A stretch of 64,000 bases of DNA from contig NC_071388.1 of the NCBI RefSeq assembly GCF_022682495.2, forward strand, positions 175,117,622-175,181,621. Reading direction: 5' to 3'. A program made the position numbers and the translations under genes. Within the stretch, counting starts at the first letter, position 1; each line of letters starts with the position of its first letter. Of the stretch, positions 12,805 through 24,118 are shown piece by piece. This DNA is from Desmodus rotundus (taxonomy: Eukaryota; Chordata; Mammalia; Chiroptera; Phyllostomidae). Below the pieces are notes generated by a model, which was not told the origin of the DNA, did not search any database, and saw only the letters and a list, made by a program, of their open reading frames with translations.

Positions 12805-12844
12805 ATCACCCTCACAATTTGCTACTTCTTTTCTAATTAATCAG
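12805..12844 (+). promoter_or_regulatory. 3' splice site of the candidate terminal exon
   Basis: The stretch holds CTCAC and CTAAT, both possible branch points, a T/C-rich run (ACTTCTTTTCT) and the acceptor AG at 12843-12844. No other AG falls between the pyrimidine run and the acceptor. It sets the exon start at 12845 and argues against a processed pseudogene, which would carry no intron border. Confidence 0.5.
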
Positions 12845-13075
12845 GATATAGAAGGTGAAATTACAGAGTTTACTGCAATTAAAGCAGGAAGCATTTCTCG
12901 TCGAATTGATGTTAGAGGGTGGGAGGGAGATGACTGCATCTTTAAAAGGGTAGAATGTGGTCAGTTCAAAGAAGAGAAAGGAAATGATTATACTGTAAAT
13001 GTCTTCGATGTGCCAGGTCATACGGTAGGATTCCCCATAACAGTGAGCTTTGTCAGACCTACAACCTGTGCATAA
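12845..13075 (+). CDS. Candidate terminal coding exon, protein not recognised
   Basis: Seen: the AG at 12843-12844 follows a pyrimidine-rich run and a CTAAT branch-like motif. An open frame of 76 codons then runs to TAA at 13073-13075, so the intron would be phase 0. The peptide is balanced and polar, includes EITEFTAIKAGSISRR near its start and ends FPITVSFVRPTTCA. It has three cysteines (about residues 31, 38 and 75) and no membrane segment. Alternating hydrophobic residues late in the peptide suggest beta strands, perhaps the end of a small extracellular or beta-sandwich domain; that is inference. An AATAAA lies about 190 bases after the stop. The frame is open upstream to an ATG at 12791, but that part looks intronic. 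I do not recognise the family. It could be the last exon of a gene whose other exons lie outside the window, or a surviving exon of a dead gene. No other exon was found here. Confidence 0.5.
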   Translation, partial: DIEGEITEFTAIKAGSISRRIDVRGWEGDDCIFKRVECGQFKEEKGNDYTVNVFDVPGHTVGFPITVSFVRPTTCA

Positions 13076-13300
13076 AAGCTCTAAATCTGACATTCAGACA
13101 AATTATTTGGTGTTTTTCAGCCTTGTGTTGTATAGTTTTATCAAAGAAGTGCTATTTTATATCAGCCATAAAAATTTTGTTTTACCATCACTGAATCTTG
13201 ATTTGATTAATATCTGTATTACTGTAATATGGAAATCGATTTAAACATTTATTTCAAATAATTGCAAATAAATCAATTTTATCATGTATGTATTTTAGGA
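13076..13300 (+). other. Probable 3' UTR with polyadenylation signal
   Basis: AT-rich sequence follows the stop codon. AATAAA is at 13267-13272, and T-rich sequence at about 13308-13327 could serve as the downstream element. Cleavage would fall around 13285-13300. A second, weaker signal cannot be excluded. The region holds no recognisable repeat. Confidence 0.45.
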
Positions 13301-13860
13301 AATGTGCTTTTTTTGTTCCTTTTTTGCTTCAAAAGCTGATTGTGAATTAAATGCATGTAAGCGTTTAGTTTCCTGAAGTATCTGTAGATAATAACTTCTG
13401 ATTTTCTTTGTCTTCTTTTTGACTTCTTGTGATTTTCATATCCTATATGTCTAACCTAATCTTTTCTATGACCTATTAAAAGATGACAGCGGGATATTTA
13501 TTTGTCCTCATTTATTGGTTTAACCAGCACATCACTAAGGTTCTGCTCCTTGAAGATCAGAGCACGCTGAGCACACTGCTAAATAGCTGCTCGGCTATAG
13601 AGTCAACACTCAAAATTAATGTTAAACAAAAGTTCACGATCATTAAACCAGGTATGCAAATAAATAGTTATCAGCAAACAATTTATTGTTTCATAAAGTT
13701 TTATGAGTTTACCTATTTAGAAGTCACATGGAGATTCAAAAAATGCCATTAATTTATTTGTTCATTTGTTTATAGGCAAAAACAGATTGTATGACTCCTG
13801 ATTGTGTATTGAACAACTCACTGGGTATAGAATAGTCATTCATTCATTCATTCACTTTGT
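13301..13860. repeat. AT-rich DNA ending in a short (CATT)n run
   Basis: Downstream of the polyA signal there is no gene signal. CATTCATTCATTCATTCA occurs at about 13838-13855. Confidence 0.6.
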
Positions 13861-13869
13861 GCAAGGAAC

Positions 13870-14105
13870 CATGTCGAGCGACTGTGGGTATTCATGTGAT
13901 AAATAAGAACCAGCCCTCACGGCCTTGCCATTTTTCCAATGGACTTTCTTGGAACAGACCACCCATTTGGGTCTCTGGACACGGTTTGCACTCACGCGAG
14001 CATGACCTTTCTGACTCTCTGCGCGGCGCCAACACTCCTGGTCTGACTGCTTTGTTACCCCAGGCCTTTTGCGTAAACAGCTGCGTTTCCTTCCGTCATC
14101 TACTA
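13870..14105. other. CpG-retaining patch beside an L1 insertion
   Basis: It contains ATGTCGAGCGACTG, CTCACGCGAGCATG, CTGCGCGGCGCCAAC and TTGCGTAAACAGCTGCGTTTCCTTCCGTC, about a dozen CpGs in some 230 bases of otherwise CpG-poor DNA. No repeat family recognised. It may be a young unassigned insertion or a constrained element. Confidence 0.3.
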
Positions 14106-14119
14106 CAACCTACTGAAAA

Positions 14120-14120
<1 letters not shown>

Positions 14121-14160
<40 letters not shown>

Positions 14161-14322
14161 GTTATTTAATTACAGTTGTATGCCTTTTCCCCCATCCCTT
14201 CACCCCACCCCAGGTGAACCCACTTCCCTCCCCCCTCTCCACCCTCCCCCTTGGATTTGTTCATGTGTCCTTTATAGTAGTTCCTGTAATCCCCTCTACC
14301 TACTGTCCCTGCCCCCACCCCC
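14121..14322 (-). mobile_element. 5'-truncated LINE-1 3' end with long poly-A tail, antisense
   Basis: A T28 run (14121-14148) is the antisense poly-A tail. AATTACAGTTGTATGCC, C-rich CCATCCCTTCACCCCACCCC and GTTCATGTGTCCTTTATAGTAGTTCCTG follow. The last matches the reverse complement of the L1 end at 42677-42858, so the two are one subfamily. The long clean tail suggests a fairly recent insertion. Confidence 0.8.
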
Positions 14323-14569
14323 CAGTTTTCAAAGCAAATAATGCAATTGTATTTCTCAAAAATTACATTTTACATCAATGAAACATAGTCAGCCCTTTTT
14401 TATTATTTGGATCTCCATAATGTTTAGGTTGTCCTTTGTGCCTTGAGCTCAGGTAGTTTGCTAGAAATTTCTCTAGGAGCCTCACTAAGTAGATTAGTGA
14501 ATTTAATGAGGGGTCAAGTAGTGGAACAAACACTACAGCAGGAATCAGCTGAGTAAGAGATCTCATTTC
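14323..14569. other. No gene seen
   Basis: AT-rich sequence with no assignable repeat. Confidence 0.4.
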
Positions 14570-14655
14570 ATTTGATTTCATTTCCTCCACAGAGTGGAGA
14601 TAATAATATTAGACCATGCTACTTCACAATGTGGTTGCGAGTATCAAAGAAGGTA
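14570..14655 (+). mobile_element. MIR SINE 3' part
   Basis: TCATTTCCTCCACAGAGTGGAGATAATAATA followed by CTACTTCACAATGTGGTTGCGAGTATCAAA follows MIR (CAGTTTCCTCATCTGTAAAATGGGGATAATAATAG...CTACCTCATAGGGTTGTTGTGAGGATTAAA). Confidence 0.65.
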
Positions 14656-16560
14656 ATGGATATGAAAATTATTTGAAAAAATGTGGGATGACACTAATGT
14701 TTAATGGGGATCTATAATGCACTGAGCACCTTCTCAAATTGGGATTTCAATTATTCTGCTCAAAAACCTGCGATGTAGGTGGCGGAGGCAGATACTCTCA
14801 CACAGCTCGTATCTAGCAGAGGTTCCAACCTGTCTTTTGGTGTCAGCAGAGCACAATTTCACTGTGCCACACTGGGGCTTTAGTAGCAGGGCCTTTAAAC
14901 AGTGTTTGATAACTGTGCTAGGCATGTGTTTTTATTCCTATGTTTCTTACTGAGTTCCATTATGGACAACAGACAGAGAGGCTATTTAACTTAGGAAGAT
15001 TACTTTGTTGCCAGTCCAGTTTAGAGGTTAGTTGAACAAAGAACTTATTAGTAAATAAGTGATTGAGAATAAAGCTACAAAATAGCAATTGCATCAATTC
15101 ATCGGTTATATCAATACATCAATTGATTGTCTTTCTATAAAATGCCATTAAAAACAAATGCAAAGTATAGGATGGTATGATGCATTTGAGGTACTTTTCC
15201 TTTCTCTAGGAATTTAATTACTGTTATAAGTAAAGGGAATGATCCAAAGGGAGACATTTCCTCTCTGCCAAGCTGGAAGTAGAAGGTGTTTTACTGCACT
15301 TTTTCTTTCTTTCTTTTGGTAAAAACTTGGGATAAGAGGTGGAGTGACTTCTTTGCCATTGAAGAAGGATATCATTGATACCTTAGGTCATACACAGTAC
15401 AGTCTTGTACAACATTTAAACAATGAAATGTTTTAATTTAAACAATTTAAATGTTTTAAATGTTGAAAATGCTTAAATTGTGAGCTTTTATAGTTAAATT
15501 GTTTTCTTTGAAAATGATTTCTAGTTATAGCACCTTGCCTGCCCTTTATGGCCATCTGGTTACTTTGCCCAGTCTTTCTTTTCCCAGTTTGGTTATTGGT
15601 GGCCAAGAAACGCATTGGCACTATGCTTTGCCTAAAGCATGAAAAAGCACGGGGAAAATAGAAAGCTCCTTTGGGAAGCACATGATGTTTCCACAGATAC
15701 TGTACAGAAAAGTGAAGAATTGGAAAAACTATGCAGAAAAGATATACAGCTAATACAATTAAATAACTATATGAAGGAATAAACAATTTAACAGAAAGTC
15801 TAGAGTAACCTAGGAGATTTAAGGGATTAAGTCTGTTCCTATCGCCAATGAAACTTATCTCCTAAGTGGGTTTGTAGTTTTCTTCTGCACTTGTGGGGGA
15901 TAATAATTAAAATATTTGCATTTGGTCAAGTTAAAGGAAAAAGTTATGAATAAATGGGTGGATCCACCTTTATAACATCCTTTATAGGGATGTTAAGGTA
16001 CACAATAGGAGTGTGAAATACAAAAGAATATGGGCATGTGATTAGGAGTTAAGAAATAAGAACCTAGACAGAGTTATAAATAGATAACATGGTAATGACA
16101 CTTTCATTTGGTCAAAGTCCATCATATATAATAAAATATTTTCTATATATTGTGTTGGTATCTTGTTTTCCCTCAGTAGTGGTCAAAACCCATGTACAGT
16201 ATTTTGTCAGTATGAATCACTGCTGTAGTGTGGCAAAAGTAAATTACAAGTCCTGCTAAGAAGTTTTATTTATTTATTTCCTCATACTACACAATGACTT
16301 AAAAGGCAGGTTTCAAGCATAAACTTATTTTACTCTCTGCATTCTCTGTTTTGTTATGATATTATTAATCTATGACAGTGTATAAATAGCATGTAGCCAC
16401 TGAACAATATTAAGAGGGAAATAGTTCTGAGTCATAAAGAAAGGAAGGGAAAAAAGCTTCTAATAAAACTGATAATTTTGCAAGTTAAAATAATCAAATA
16501 TAACCCAAATATAGTAATAAAATATGAGCACTTTAAAAAAAATTCAAGTTTAAATCTTAT
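14656..16560. other. AT-rich DNA, no gene seen
   Basis: Part of 14705-14850 may be a second, antisense MIR relic (ACTGAGCACCTTCTC, AAAACCTGCGATGTAGGTGG). At 15415-15480 AT-rich words such as AATTTAAA and TTTTAAAT repeat in both orientations. The rest is featureless. Confidence 0.4.
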
Positions 16561-16574
16561 TCTCAGTCTAGAGA

Positions 16575-16925
16575 AAAGATTCGGTTACCAACGTGACAGG
16601 ATCTAGTCCGGATGCAGCGTGATGATGCAGTACGAATACTTTGCACGCTAAACTGCCAAACCCGTGGAAGGTGATTCTAGTGCAGGCCAACTCTTTGACC
16701 CAAGGTGTGAAATGAGATTGATCTTTCGCTTGGTAGATAAAGCCAACACACATGTGGATGACCAGATTGAGACAGGCATGGAGAGAGAACAATCCTTCTA
16801 CCCTAACAAAGGGTGAAATCATCTGAAAGCTTCTCACCCATGCAAAGAACCAATAGGGGGCTGGATTTGGCAGGAGACTCAGAGGCAAGAAGCATGTTAG
16901 CTTTGCGCCGAGTAACTTAAACACG
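16575..16925. other. CpG-retaining unassigned block
   Basis: About eleven CpGs (GATTCGGTTACCAACGTGAC, TCTAGTCCGGATGCAGCGTG, GCAGTACGAATACTTTGCACGC, TTTGCGCCGAGT) in 350 bases, flanked by AT-rich CpG-poor DNA. The minus strand is open for 118 codons, but the peptide shows no domain I know. It is either a recent insertion of an unidentified element or a constrained element. Confidence 0.3.
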
Positions 16926-17690
16926 CTTCTCTGATTGCCTGTAAGTCTGTCTTTGCAGGAACAGATGCATGGATAACTAGGAACCCTTCAGCTAACTGAA
17001 ACAAAAATTCTGGAGACAGAAGGGTGGTAGTGGTGGTAATGGTAAGACCATTCAACCTGTCTGAAAAATATAAACTAGTCTGAAATAAAAATGTTTATGT
17101 TTGAACAATTTGCAGGATATTTGGTTTGGCCATCAGTAATTCAAAATAAGAAATGTTTTATGAATAATATTCAGTAAAGAGATCATTCAATTTTAAATAC
17201 TAGTATTGTTCAAATCTCAAAAATATATTTATGTCATATCAACGAAGATTGTATAACTCTAAACACCTATGCAGACATAAGGAATAAGTCTCACTTTATG
17301 GCTTGTGAAAGTATACTAAATATTTATATTTCTTGGCAAAGTGTCTCAAGATCTACTAGGTAGTTATAACTGTATTTCTTTTATTTTCATGGGTGTCATC
17401 ACACTTGGAGCAGCTGTGACAATTTACAGCTAGAATAACTTCATCCCAAAATTATTACTGTAAATTGAAGTCCTACTTTTTTCTGCCCCAAGTGTATATT
17501 TAATATTAACAGTTGGTAATTATCCTGTCCTTTGGAGAGACTCTGAAGAGTTTTGAAGAGCATACTGTACATTTAATTAGGAGAAAGCTTTCCCTGAAAT
17601 CATGGACAATAAAATATAACATTAATTGAATGGTGTTAGTTTTCACTAGTGGCTGATGCTATCTCCATTTTGATACTTTTAAAGTACATT
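16926..17690. other. AT-rich DNA, no gene seen
   Basis: No coding signal. A palindrome-like pair, GCTGTGACAATTTACAGCTAGAATAACTT, lies near 17411-17440. Confidence 0.4.
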
Positions 17691-17719
17691 TTAAAATATG
17701 ATAATGAAGAAAATAATAT

Positions 17720-18214
17720 GAATATGCCTTGTCAAGAGAGTCACTTCAATGGAGCTTAGAGGCCATGGGAGAAGTGGAGCCTGTGCATGACTCATGTCCT
17801 CGTTCTTTGAACTGTTGCTAAGTTGCTGACCTGTAGCTAAACTCAGCCCAAGGCCAAACAATGAGTGTCCCGGATCAAGGATGCCTACATGAACACACGT
17901 GAACTTCCTCATCACGGTAACATGATCTTCTGCATTCTTCAACTTGAAAGAAGTTAATCCATTCTGACAACCAGCATCCTCCATGGAGGATGAGCCCAGG
18001 CAATCTCAGCCTTAAGCCAATGCCTGTCATTTACACGCAGGACCCAGTGAGAACAGATCTGATGATTTTGTCTTCTATAAATGCTGCCAGTTCTGTGTTC
18101 CCTTCAGCATATAATTCAAGTTGCTGCCTGAGCCAGTGCCGTCTAGACTGCAATCTCTCCTCTGCTCAAATAAATGCTTTTTATTTTTGTTATAGCCTAA
18201 ATTTTTTGTTAACA
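17720..18214 (+). mobile_element. Probable solo LTR of an endogenous retrovirus
   Basis: A TATAAA box at 18076-18081 is followed 93 bases later by AATAAA at 18169-18174, then a T-rich end finishing TTTTTTGTTAACA. This is the U3-R-U5 layout of a retroviral LTR. The 3' end is placed at CA 18213-18214. The left end is uncertain because no clean TG plus target duplication was found. No primer-binding site or internal retroviral sequence follows, so it is read as a solo LTR. Family not assigned. Confidence 0.55.
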
Positions 18215-18705
18215 AAAATCATTAAGAATTTATTTTAAAAAAATTTTGCTGTAATTCCTTCTTAAAAACCTAATTTTGGAGAAAATACAAAATACTTAAA
18301 GATGTAAAAGCAAAGAGTAATTAATTAGAAACTGTCCTTTTAAAGAGAAAAATGTACATGAAATGTTTCTTTCTGAAACCATTAAACCAACCAGTCATGC
18401 ATTATTATGCTAGTTACCTGCCTAGGAGTATACACAGGTGAGTGCAGTCTGTTTTTTCATCCCGATCCAGGTGCTTGCAGTCCATATTTAGACAGCATGC
18501 TTTGCATTTAGACAGTATATACTACCTGAATTATTACTTCAGAAAAATACTACACTTTTAAACATCTTCTTTTCATTTTATTTAAATCATTAAAATCTCC
18601 AAACCATTTTCCTTGATGTCCCTTGCAGTTTCCATTCCATGCTGTCATGAGACTTAGCAAGTAGATGTACATTTGCAAAGTTTTATTAAACTATTGCATG
18701 TTTCT

Positions 18706-18936
18706 GCCCTGGATGGTGTGGCTCAGTGTATTGAGTGCCAGCCTCCAAACCAAAGGGTTGCTGGTTCGATTCCCAGTCCAGGCACATGCCTGGGTTGCAG
18801 ACCAGGTCCCCAGTAAGGGGTGCATGAAAGGCAACCACACATTGACGTTCCTCTCCCTCTCTTCCTCCCTCTCTTCCTCTCTCTCTAAAAATAAAAATAA
18901 ATAAAATCTTTAAAAAGTAAATAAAAATAAAAGTAA
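18706..18936 (+). mobile_element. VES-type SINE
   Basis: GCCCTGGATGGTGTGGCTCAG opens the element. An intact GGTTCGATTCC B box is at 18763-18773, followed by CCCAGTCCAGGCACATGCCTGGGTTG, AGGCAACCACACATTGACG, a CTCTCCCTCTCTTCC tract and an A-rich AAAATAAA tail. The intact B box makes it one of the better preserved copies here. Confidence 0.9.
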
Positions 18937-21900
18937 ATTGTTTAAATTATTGAATGTCACTGAACAGGTTGTCTTTATAATTCATTCCATTTTTACTTAA
19001 GAAGGACCCTCCTAAAGTCATGCTACTTATAACAAACACACAACAAACTAAAGTGCTATAAATCTTTTTGTTATATTCTAAATTAAAATTGCGTTCTGTA
19101 GAAAAATGCATGGTTATGATAGATCAATGGATTGAGCAAAATAAGATAGTGGACAAGATATAATGTGATGTTTATAATCAGCATGTTTAACTAAAAGTAA
19201 ATTTTATGCTTGACTAGAGATTGAAATAAATTTTGTTAAGAGTAAAATTGAATTAATTGTTTTTCTTATTTTTATGTAGGTAAAAATCTCATATATTAAA
19301 TTTTGGTACAATTTTGTATTTCCTAATAAGAGGTTTGATTTACCTTCAGGTGCTATATTTATGTTTGACAATTTTTATAGCTATTTTAAATGGTCATCAT
19401 TCACAAAATTGATATTTTAAGATAAGACTGGACATTTTAGATCATTTAGGTGTTTTGATCTTTTATAATTATGGTGTATAAATATGAGAGATACTTGGAA
19501 AATTGTCTCATTAAAACAGTTACAAATAATTAAAGTGCACACCCTGTTGGAACCTCAACAGGGCAGCCAAATGCACATATTGCAAGGTGGAGAATATACC
19601 TAATTTGGTATAATGGAACTAATAATAGGCCCATTTGCAAGGTCTTGCTACAAAAGTTTGAGAGATTTTTGCTATACCAAGTCAGAAAACTTCCAAATGA
19701 AGAAATCATCAAAAGCTTGTCTAGAAGTTACTGCCATTTATATATTACTAAACTAGGCTTTATTGAAGGCAAATAGAACATATGGCTTATACAGTTCAAA
19801 GTAAATCATACATATACTGTTTCACTTATACCAAACCATTTTACTAGTAATTTATTTGGGAAGTAGTTAACATCTCCTGGATAGGAGCCAGAGAGAAAGA
19901 GTGATTATGATAATACATTCAGTTACTAAATAGGCTGAATATTTCCGAGCTTCCAATGATACAGCTGTTAACGACAGGGGCTTTGCTAGTTAATCAGATG
20001 TTTTGCCACTGGGGATTGCCCATGTGAATTGAATCTGACAGAGGCTTCTGCTTCACCTCAAATGTAATGACACAAGTGTGTCACTTATTAAGGACTCCAG
20101 GAAAAATGCACATAGCATTCACCCTCAAGCAACTGGAACTACTATGCACATATCATCCCCATTTATGGTATGATAATAAGTCATTCATTAATTAAATAAT
20201 GATTCAAGAATGAATACAAATGCTTTGCATTTTTAATAGCATATATGTTTCTTTTGAATATGCTTCAGTTTAAGCTACATTAGAATTTTAATGTCTGGGA
20301 GCACAGACATCATTTAAAAGAGTGAGTTTGATTAGTATTTCCCAAAAGTAGAGATGAAAAAACTCATTTGTAAGTAAAATGTGAACTGTATTATCCATGC
20401 CTTCTCAGCCATAGTGCCCTGAGTTGGAAAAAAAAGATGCTGGACTTAAATCTATTTCAGATTATTTGAATGATTTTATATTACCATTGACTTTTGATCT
20501 AGTTTTTCTGAAAAATTATGGTTGTTAATTAACCTGAGGCAGGCTCGAAATAAGCACATTGCGATTCTTCGAGCAAGATTATGTTCACTGTGTAGTGTTT
20601 CTGATGCATTGATTTTTTTGCAGCAAATTTCAAGGTTGTGGAAAAAGGACAGAAGCGGCACATTGTGGGTCATTGCAAGAAACCGGATTCTCTGCCTCTT
20701 TCAGGAAGATCAGATGGCTGCCGGAATATTGACTTTGTGTGAACAGAGGTGGTGGGTCTTTGGGTACAGGACTCTCCTTACGAGGAAGGCAGCCATTTGG
20801 GGGCAAGCAACACTTGGCTGTGGTACAGCATTGTAAGGCCTTGGTACACAGGAATCCACAACCATGAGCACACTGGCTAAGGATTTGTTAATCATATGCA
20901 AGTAGGAACAATTCTTTACACGTGCTTTTGAAAATCAACATGATTGAAGTTCATTCTGAAAGAGCCTCAATTCTCCTTATGACTAGTCATAAGAAGTTAC
21001 TATGCTCGACACCTCACATTTAAAAAGGAGCCTCAATTGAGGCCAAGAACAGTTCAAAGGAAATGATTTCTGTGTTCTTAGAGTACTAGTGAAAAAATAA
21101 TGCATCTTAAAAATAGCCTTACAATAATATAGGGCAAATATGATCTACAAGATTCTTCCTCTTTTCCATCAGTTAGATTGATTGCTGGTAGTGACCTGTT
21201 AGTCTCCCCTGGGTCTGCATTATTCACAAACTAAACCTTCTGCAGACAAAACTAGGTCACCTTAATTACCTGTGAAAATGAGGCATACCTGTGAAAGTTT
21301 CTCAGTGATAATTACTCCAAAATGTCAAAATAGTGTATGCAAACTTTGGAAGTATGTGCTGTAAATTATTGCACAGCCAAGATCAATCACACCAAATGGT
21401 TATTTTTTTTCCCCAATTCTCCAACAATCCTCCATGATAAAAGTGCAATCCTGGCCAGGTAATACACTTACAACTACAAATTAGTTTTGTGGTTCTCTCT
21501 TTGCCTATTCTCTAAATTCCTTTGCTGTATTGAAGAAAATCAACAGACCATTGTAAAGGAACAAAAGATAGCTAATCACTTTTTAAAAAAATCTAAAATG
21601 GTACCATGAAACTCTACCTAATCAGCATGTTTTATTCCCTGAAGATATTTCTGTACCTGTCATTTTTTTTCATGGAAATTAAGTGAGGGAGATTAGAAAA
21701 CATATGCTCTATTTAAACAGTGAGGGAATAAAAAGTAGAACTGGTTTGCATTTTTATATGAGTAGTTATAAAATATTTTAACTCTCTGTTCACCAATGCA
21801 TTTAAAAGAATAATTCATTGAAGATTCAAAACCCTGGTAGATGCCAAATGAGTGATGCTGTGTGATAAAGACCAAAGTGACGTTACAATCTGAGTTACAT

Positions 21901-21980
21901 TAGTAATTCTGAATTCTGAAAGTGCCTTGAAAGTTTTATGGATTAACCTGTAAGTTGGTTACTAATATTAGAGATTATTA
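18937..21980. other. AT-rich DNA, no gene seen
   Basis: Open frames (for example at 20522-20836) carry no domain and no splice context. A block at about 19930-20100 is more balanced (CTTCCAATGATACAGCTGTTAACGAC) and could be conserved, but nothing proves it. Confidence 0.4.
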
Positions 21981-21984
21981 TTTT

Positions 21985-22212
21985 TAAGTATATTTTATTG
22001 ATTATGCTATTACATGGTCCTAATTTTTTCTCCCTTTTATACCCCTGCCCCTCTACTCCCCCTCCCTCCAGCATCCTCCCCCCAATAGTTCATGTCAATG
22101 GGTCATACATATAAGTTTTTTGGCTTTTTCATTTTCCACACCATTCTTAATCTCTCCCTGTCTATTTTGTACCTACCAATTATGCTTATTCCCAGTACCT
22201 TTTTTTTTACAA
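21985..22212 (-). mobile_element. LINE-1 3' UTR fragment, antisense
   Basis: TATTTTATTGATTATGCTATTACATGGTCC, C-rich CCCCTGCCCCTCTACTCCCCCTCC and CCCAATAGTTCATGTCAATGGGTCATACATATAAGTT form the antisense 3' end of a bat-type L1. It ends near the T run at 22202. Confidence 0.7.
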
Positions 22213-22874
22213 AGAATTATGAAAACATAAGTTTCTGAAATGATTTTATTTTTTTATTTTGAAAATGAATGGATTTTAAGGAATGCTAAGTAGTGAGTAT
22301 TGGAACACCAGTCAGTAGCTACGGTCAGTCATCTGAACTGACCCACAGCATACTAGGAATGTCAGCTTTCTTACGTAAGAGAGGACCGCAGAAAATTTCA
22401 ACTGATTTTTTCCCTATGCGTAAGCATTCTTATGCTGACTACTGTCCCCAAAACAGAGTTTTGTCCTTGTTATTCTTTTTTTTCTTTTTTTTTTTGAGTC
22501 TAAATTGGAAGTGACAATGCAATTCTTGTAAAACTATATTAATTGAGAATGCTGTGTTGGGTGAATCTTTAGAAAAGAACATAATTTGATTTTGGGGTAT
22601 GGGATTTTTATATTTTAAATATCTCCTTACACACTTTGCTAATTTAACACTTTAAAACTGTTCAGGTATTGTCTGCAAAGCTAAAATGTACTTGTAGCTC
22701 CACAGGCCTTATTTATATTAATCAATTTACTTTTGCTGTATTCATCTACGTAGTAGCTTTATGAGCCAAAATTAGTTTACTTTTTTAAGACTAAACCCAT
22801 CTGCCATCTTAAGTGTTAACACTTTTACAGAAAAGGTAGAAAGGGAATTGTGCTGGATATCATCATTTATAAGA
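22213..22874. other. AT-rich DNA, no gene seen
   Basis: Poly-T rich stretch near 22476-22497. No gene or assignable repeat. Confidence 0.4.
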
Positions 22875-23065
22875 ACTCATAACTGTTAACATTTACCAAG
22901 CACTTCCTCATTTAACCTTATGAAGTTCACACTATCATTATCATCTTTGTACTGATTATGAACTTGGGAATCAGAGAATAAGAAACATGTCCAAGATTGC
23001 CCAGTTTGGCTGGAATTTGACCTGAGGTCTCCCCAATCTAAAGCCTCCAAACACACTGTCCCGCA
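22875..23065 (-). mobile_element. MIR SINE, antisense
   Basis: TTTACCAAGCACTTCCTCATTTAACCTTATGAAG, then ACATGTCCAAGATTGCCCAG, then GGAATTTGACCTGAGGTCTCCCCAATCTAAAGCC, in antisense MIR order. Confidence 0.65.
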
Positions 23066-23514
23066 GCAATGGAGCGAAGGCAACAGCCTTCAGTCTGCTC
23101 ACCAGCCCTTCCTGACATCCGAAGACTTGGGGAGCCAGGTGGACGCCATGTAGACTAAAGACTGAGAGGCCAGGCCGTTCGTATCATTCAGTACACTGTC
23201 TTATTTTTTTCCCTTTTCTTGTGAGATCCCACCAAAACTTCTAATGGAAGGCCCACTGAGATGAAAAAGCCACCAGTTTTAAGCTTGCTAATGGGATTTC
23301 ACTTATATCTCATGCTCACAGAAACTGTGAGTTTCTCTCGGTAATTTGCTTACTAGCTTCTAAATGTACGTGCTCTAAAGCCAAGACTCACTCAGATGCA
23401 TCATGTGATATTGTGGGAATGGCCCACTGGAGTGTGTTGCTGCACACTAGTGACGTGATATAGTTATTGTACTTTCTTTGACTCCTTTTATAGTAGAGAA
23501 ATTTACTCATTAAT
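23066..23514. other. Mixed-composition DNA, no gene seen
   Basis: 23060-23190 is somewhat GC-richer with a few CpGs (TCCCGCAGC, ACATCCGAAG, GGTGGACGCC). No repeat or exon could be defended. Confidence 0.35.
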
Positions 23515-23700
23515 TCCTTGCATTACAATATTGCCTTCTATTTCTGCAGTGCTTTTATCTACATTATCTCCTCTGAGCAGCTCAGCAATATTATGAGGAA
23601 GGAAATATTATCCCCATTTTAGAGAAGAGGGCTTTAAAGCTGCAGTGTTGATGTGATTTTTCTAAGGTTCTAAAACTAGTAGGTGAAATGCTCTGAAGTA
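23515..23700 (-). mobile_element. MIR-family SINE, antisense
   Basis: TTTCTGCAGTGCTTTTATCTACATTATCTCC, AATATTATGAGGAAGGAAATATTATCCCCATTTTAGAGAAGAGG and TTTTTCTAAGGTTCTAAAACTAGTAGGTG follow antisense MIR/MIR3. Confidence 0.65.
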
Positions 23701-23944
23701 GGTCAAGTGATTTTCTACTTTATTGTAGCTCTTGTTACCCACTTGCAAATAGCGGAGTGTTTTTTGCATTCCTGGCCATGTGTGAAAAATTCCAAACTAA
23801 AATCCAAACCCCAAATCCCAGGTTGTAATCTATGGTATTGTGATATTGGGACTTGTGCACCTGCATTTTCTAAAAAGTACACTGTTCAGGATTGAGAACT
23901 TTCCTGAATAAAACTACCCTTTTTGTTTGTTGATCCATTTGTTT

Positions 23945-24118
23945 CCATAATTTTAAAATTGGGGTAAAAACACAGAACATTAAATTTGCCATCTTAACCA
24001 TTTTTAAGTGTTTAGTTCAGAAGTGTTAAGTATATTTACATTGTTGTGTAACAGATTTCTAGAACTTTTTCATCTCACAAAACTGTAACTCTAAACCCAT
24101 GAACTCCCCCTCCTTGTT
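23945..24118 (-). mobile_element. Old LINE-1 3' UTR fragment, antisense
   Basis: TAAAATTGGGGTAAAAACACAGAACATTAAATTTGCCATCTTAACC and GTTCAGAAGTGTTAAGTATATTTACATTGTTGTGTAACA are the antisense 3' UTR of an old mammalian L1 (L1M type). Confidence 0.75.

Noticed and set aside
12791..12844. ATG at 12791 as the start of a 94-codon single-exon gene
   Set aside because: This stretch has intron-like composition with a branch point and acceptor immediately before 12845. A spliced terminal exon explains the sequence better.
16568..16924. 118-codon minus-strand frame across the CpG-rich block
   Set aside because: No domain or splice signals seen. The block is reported as unassigned DNA instead, because coding is not supported.
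18706..18790. tRNA-like A and B boxes that might be a tRNA gene
   Set aside because: They continue into the VES SINE body with a CT tract and A tail, so this is a SINE promoter rather than a functional tRNA gene.
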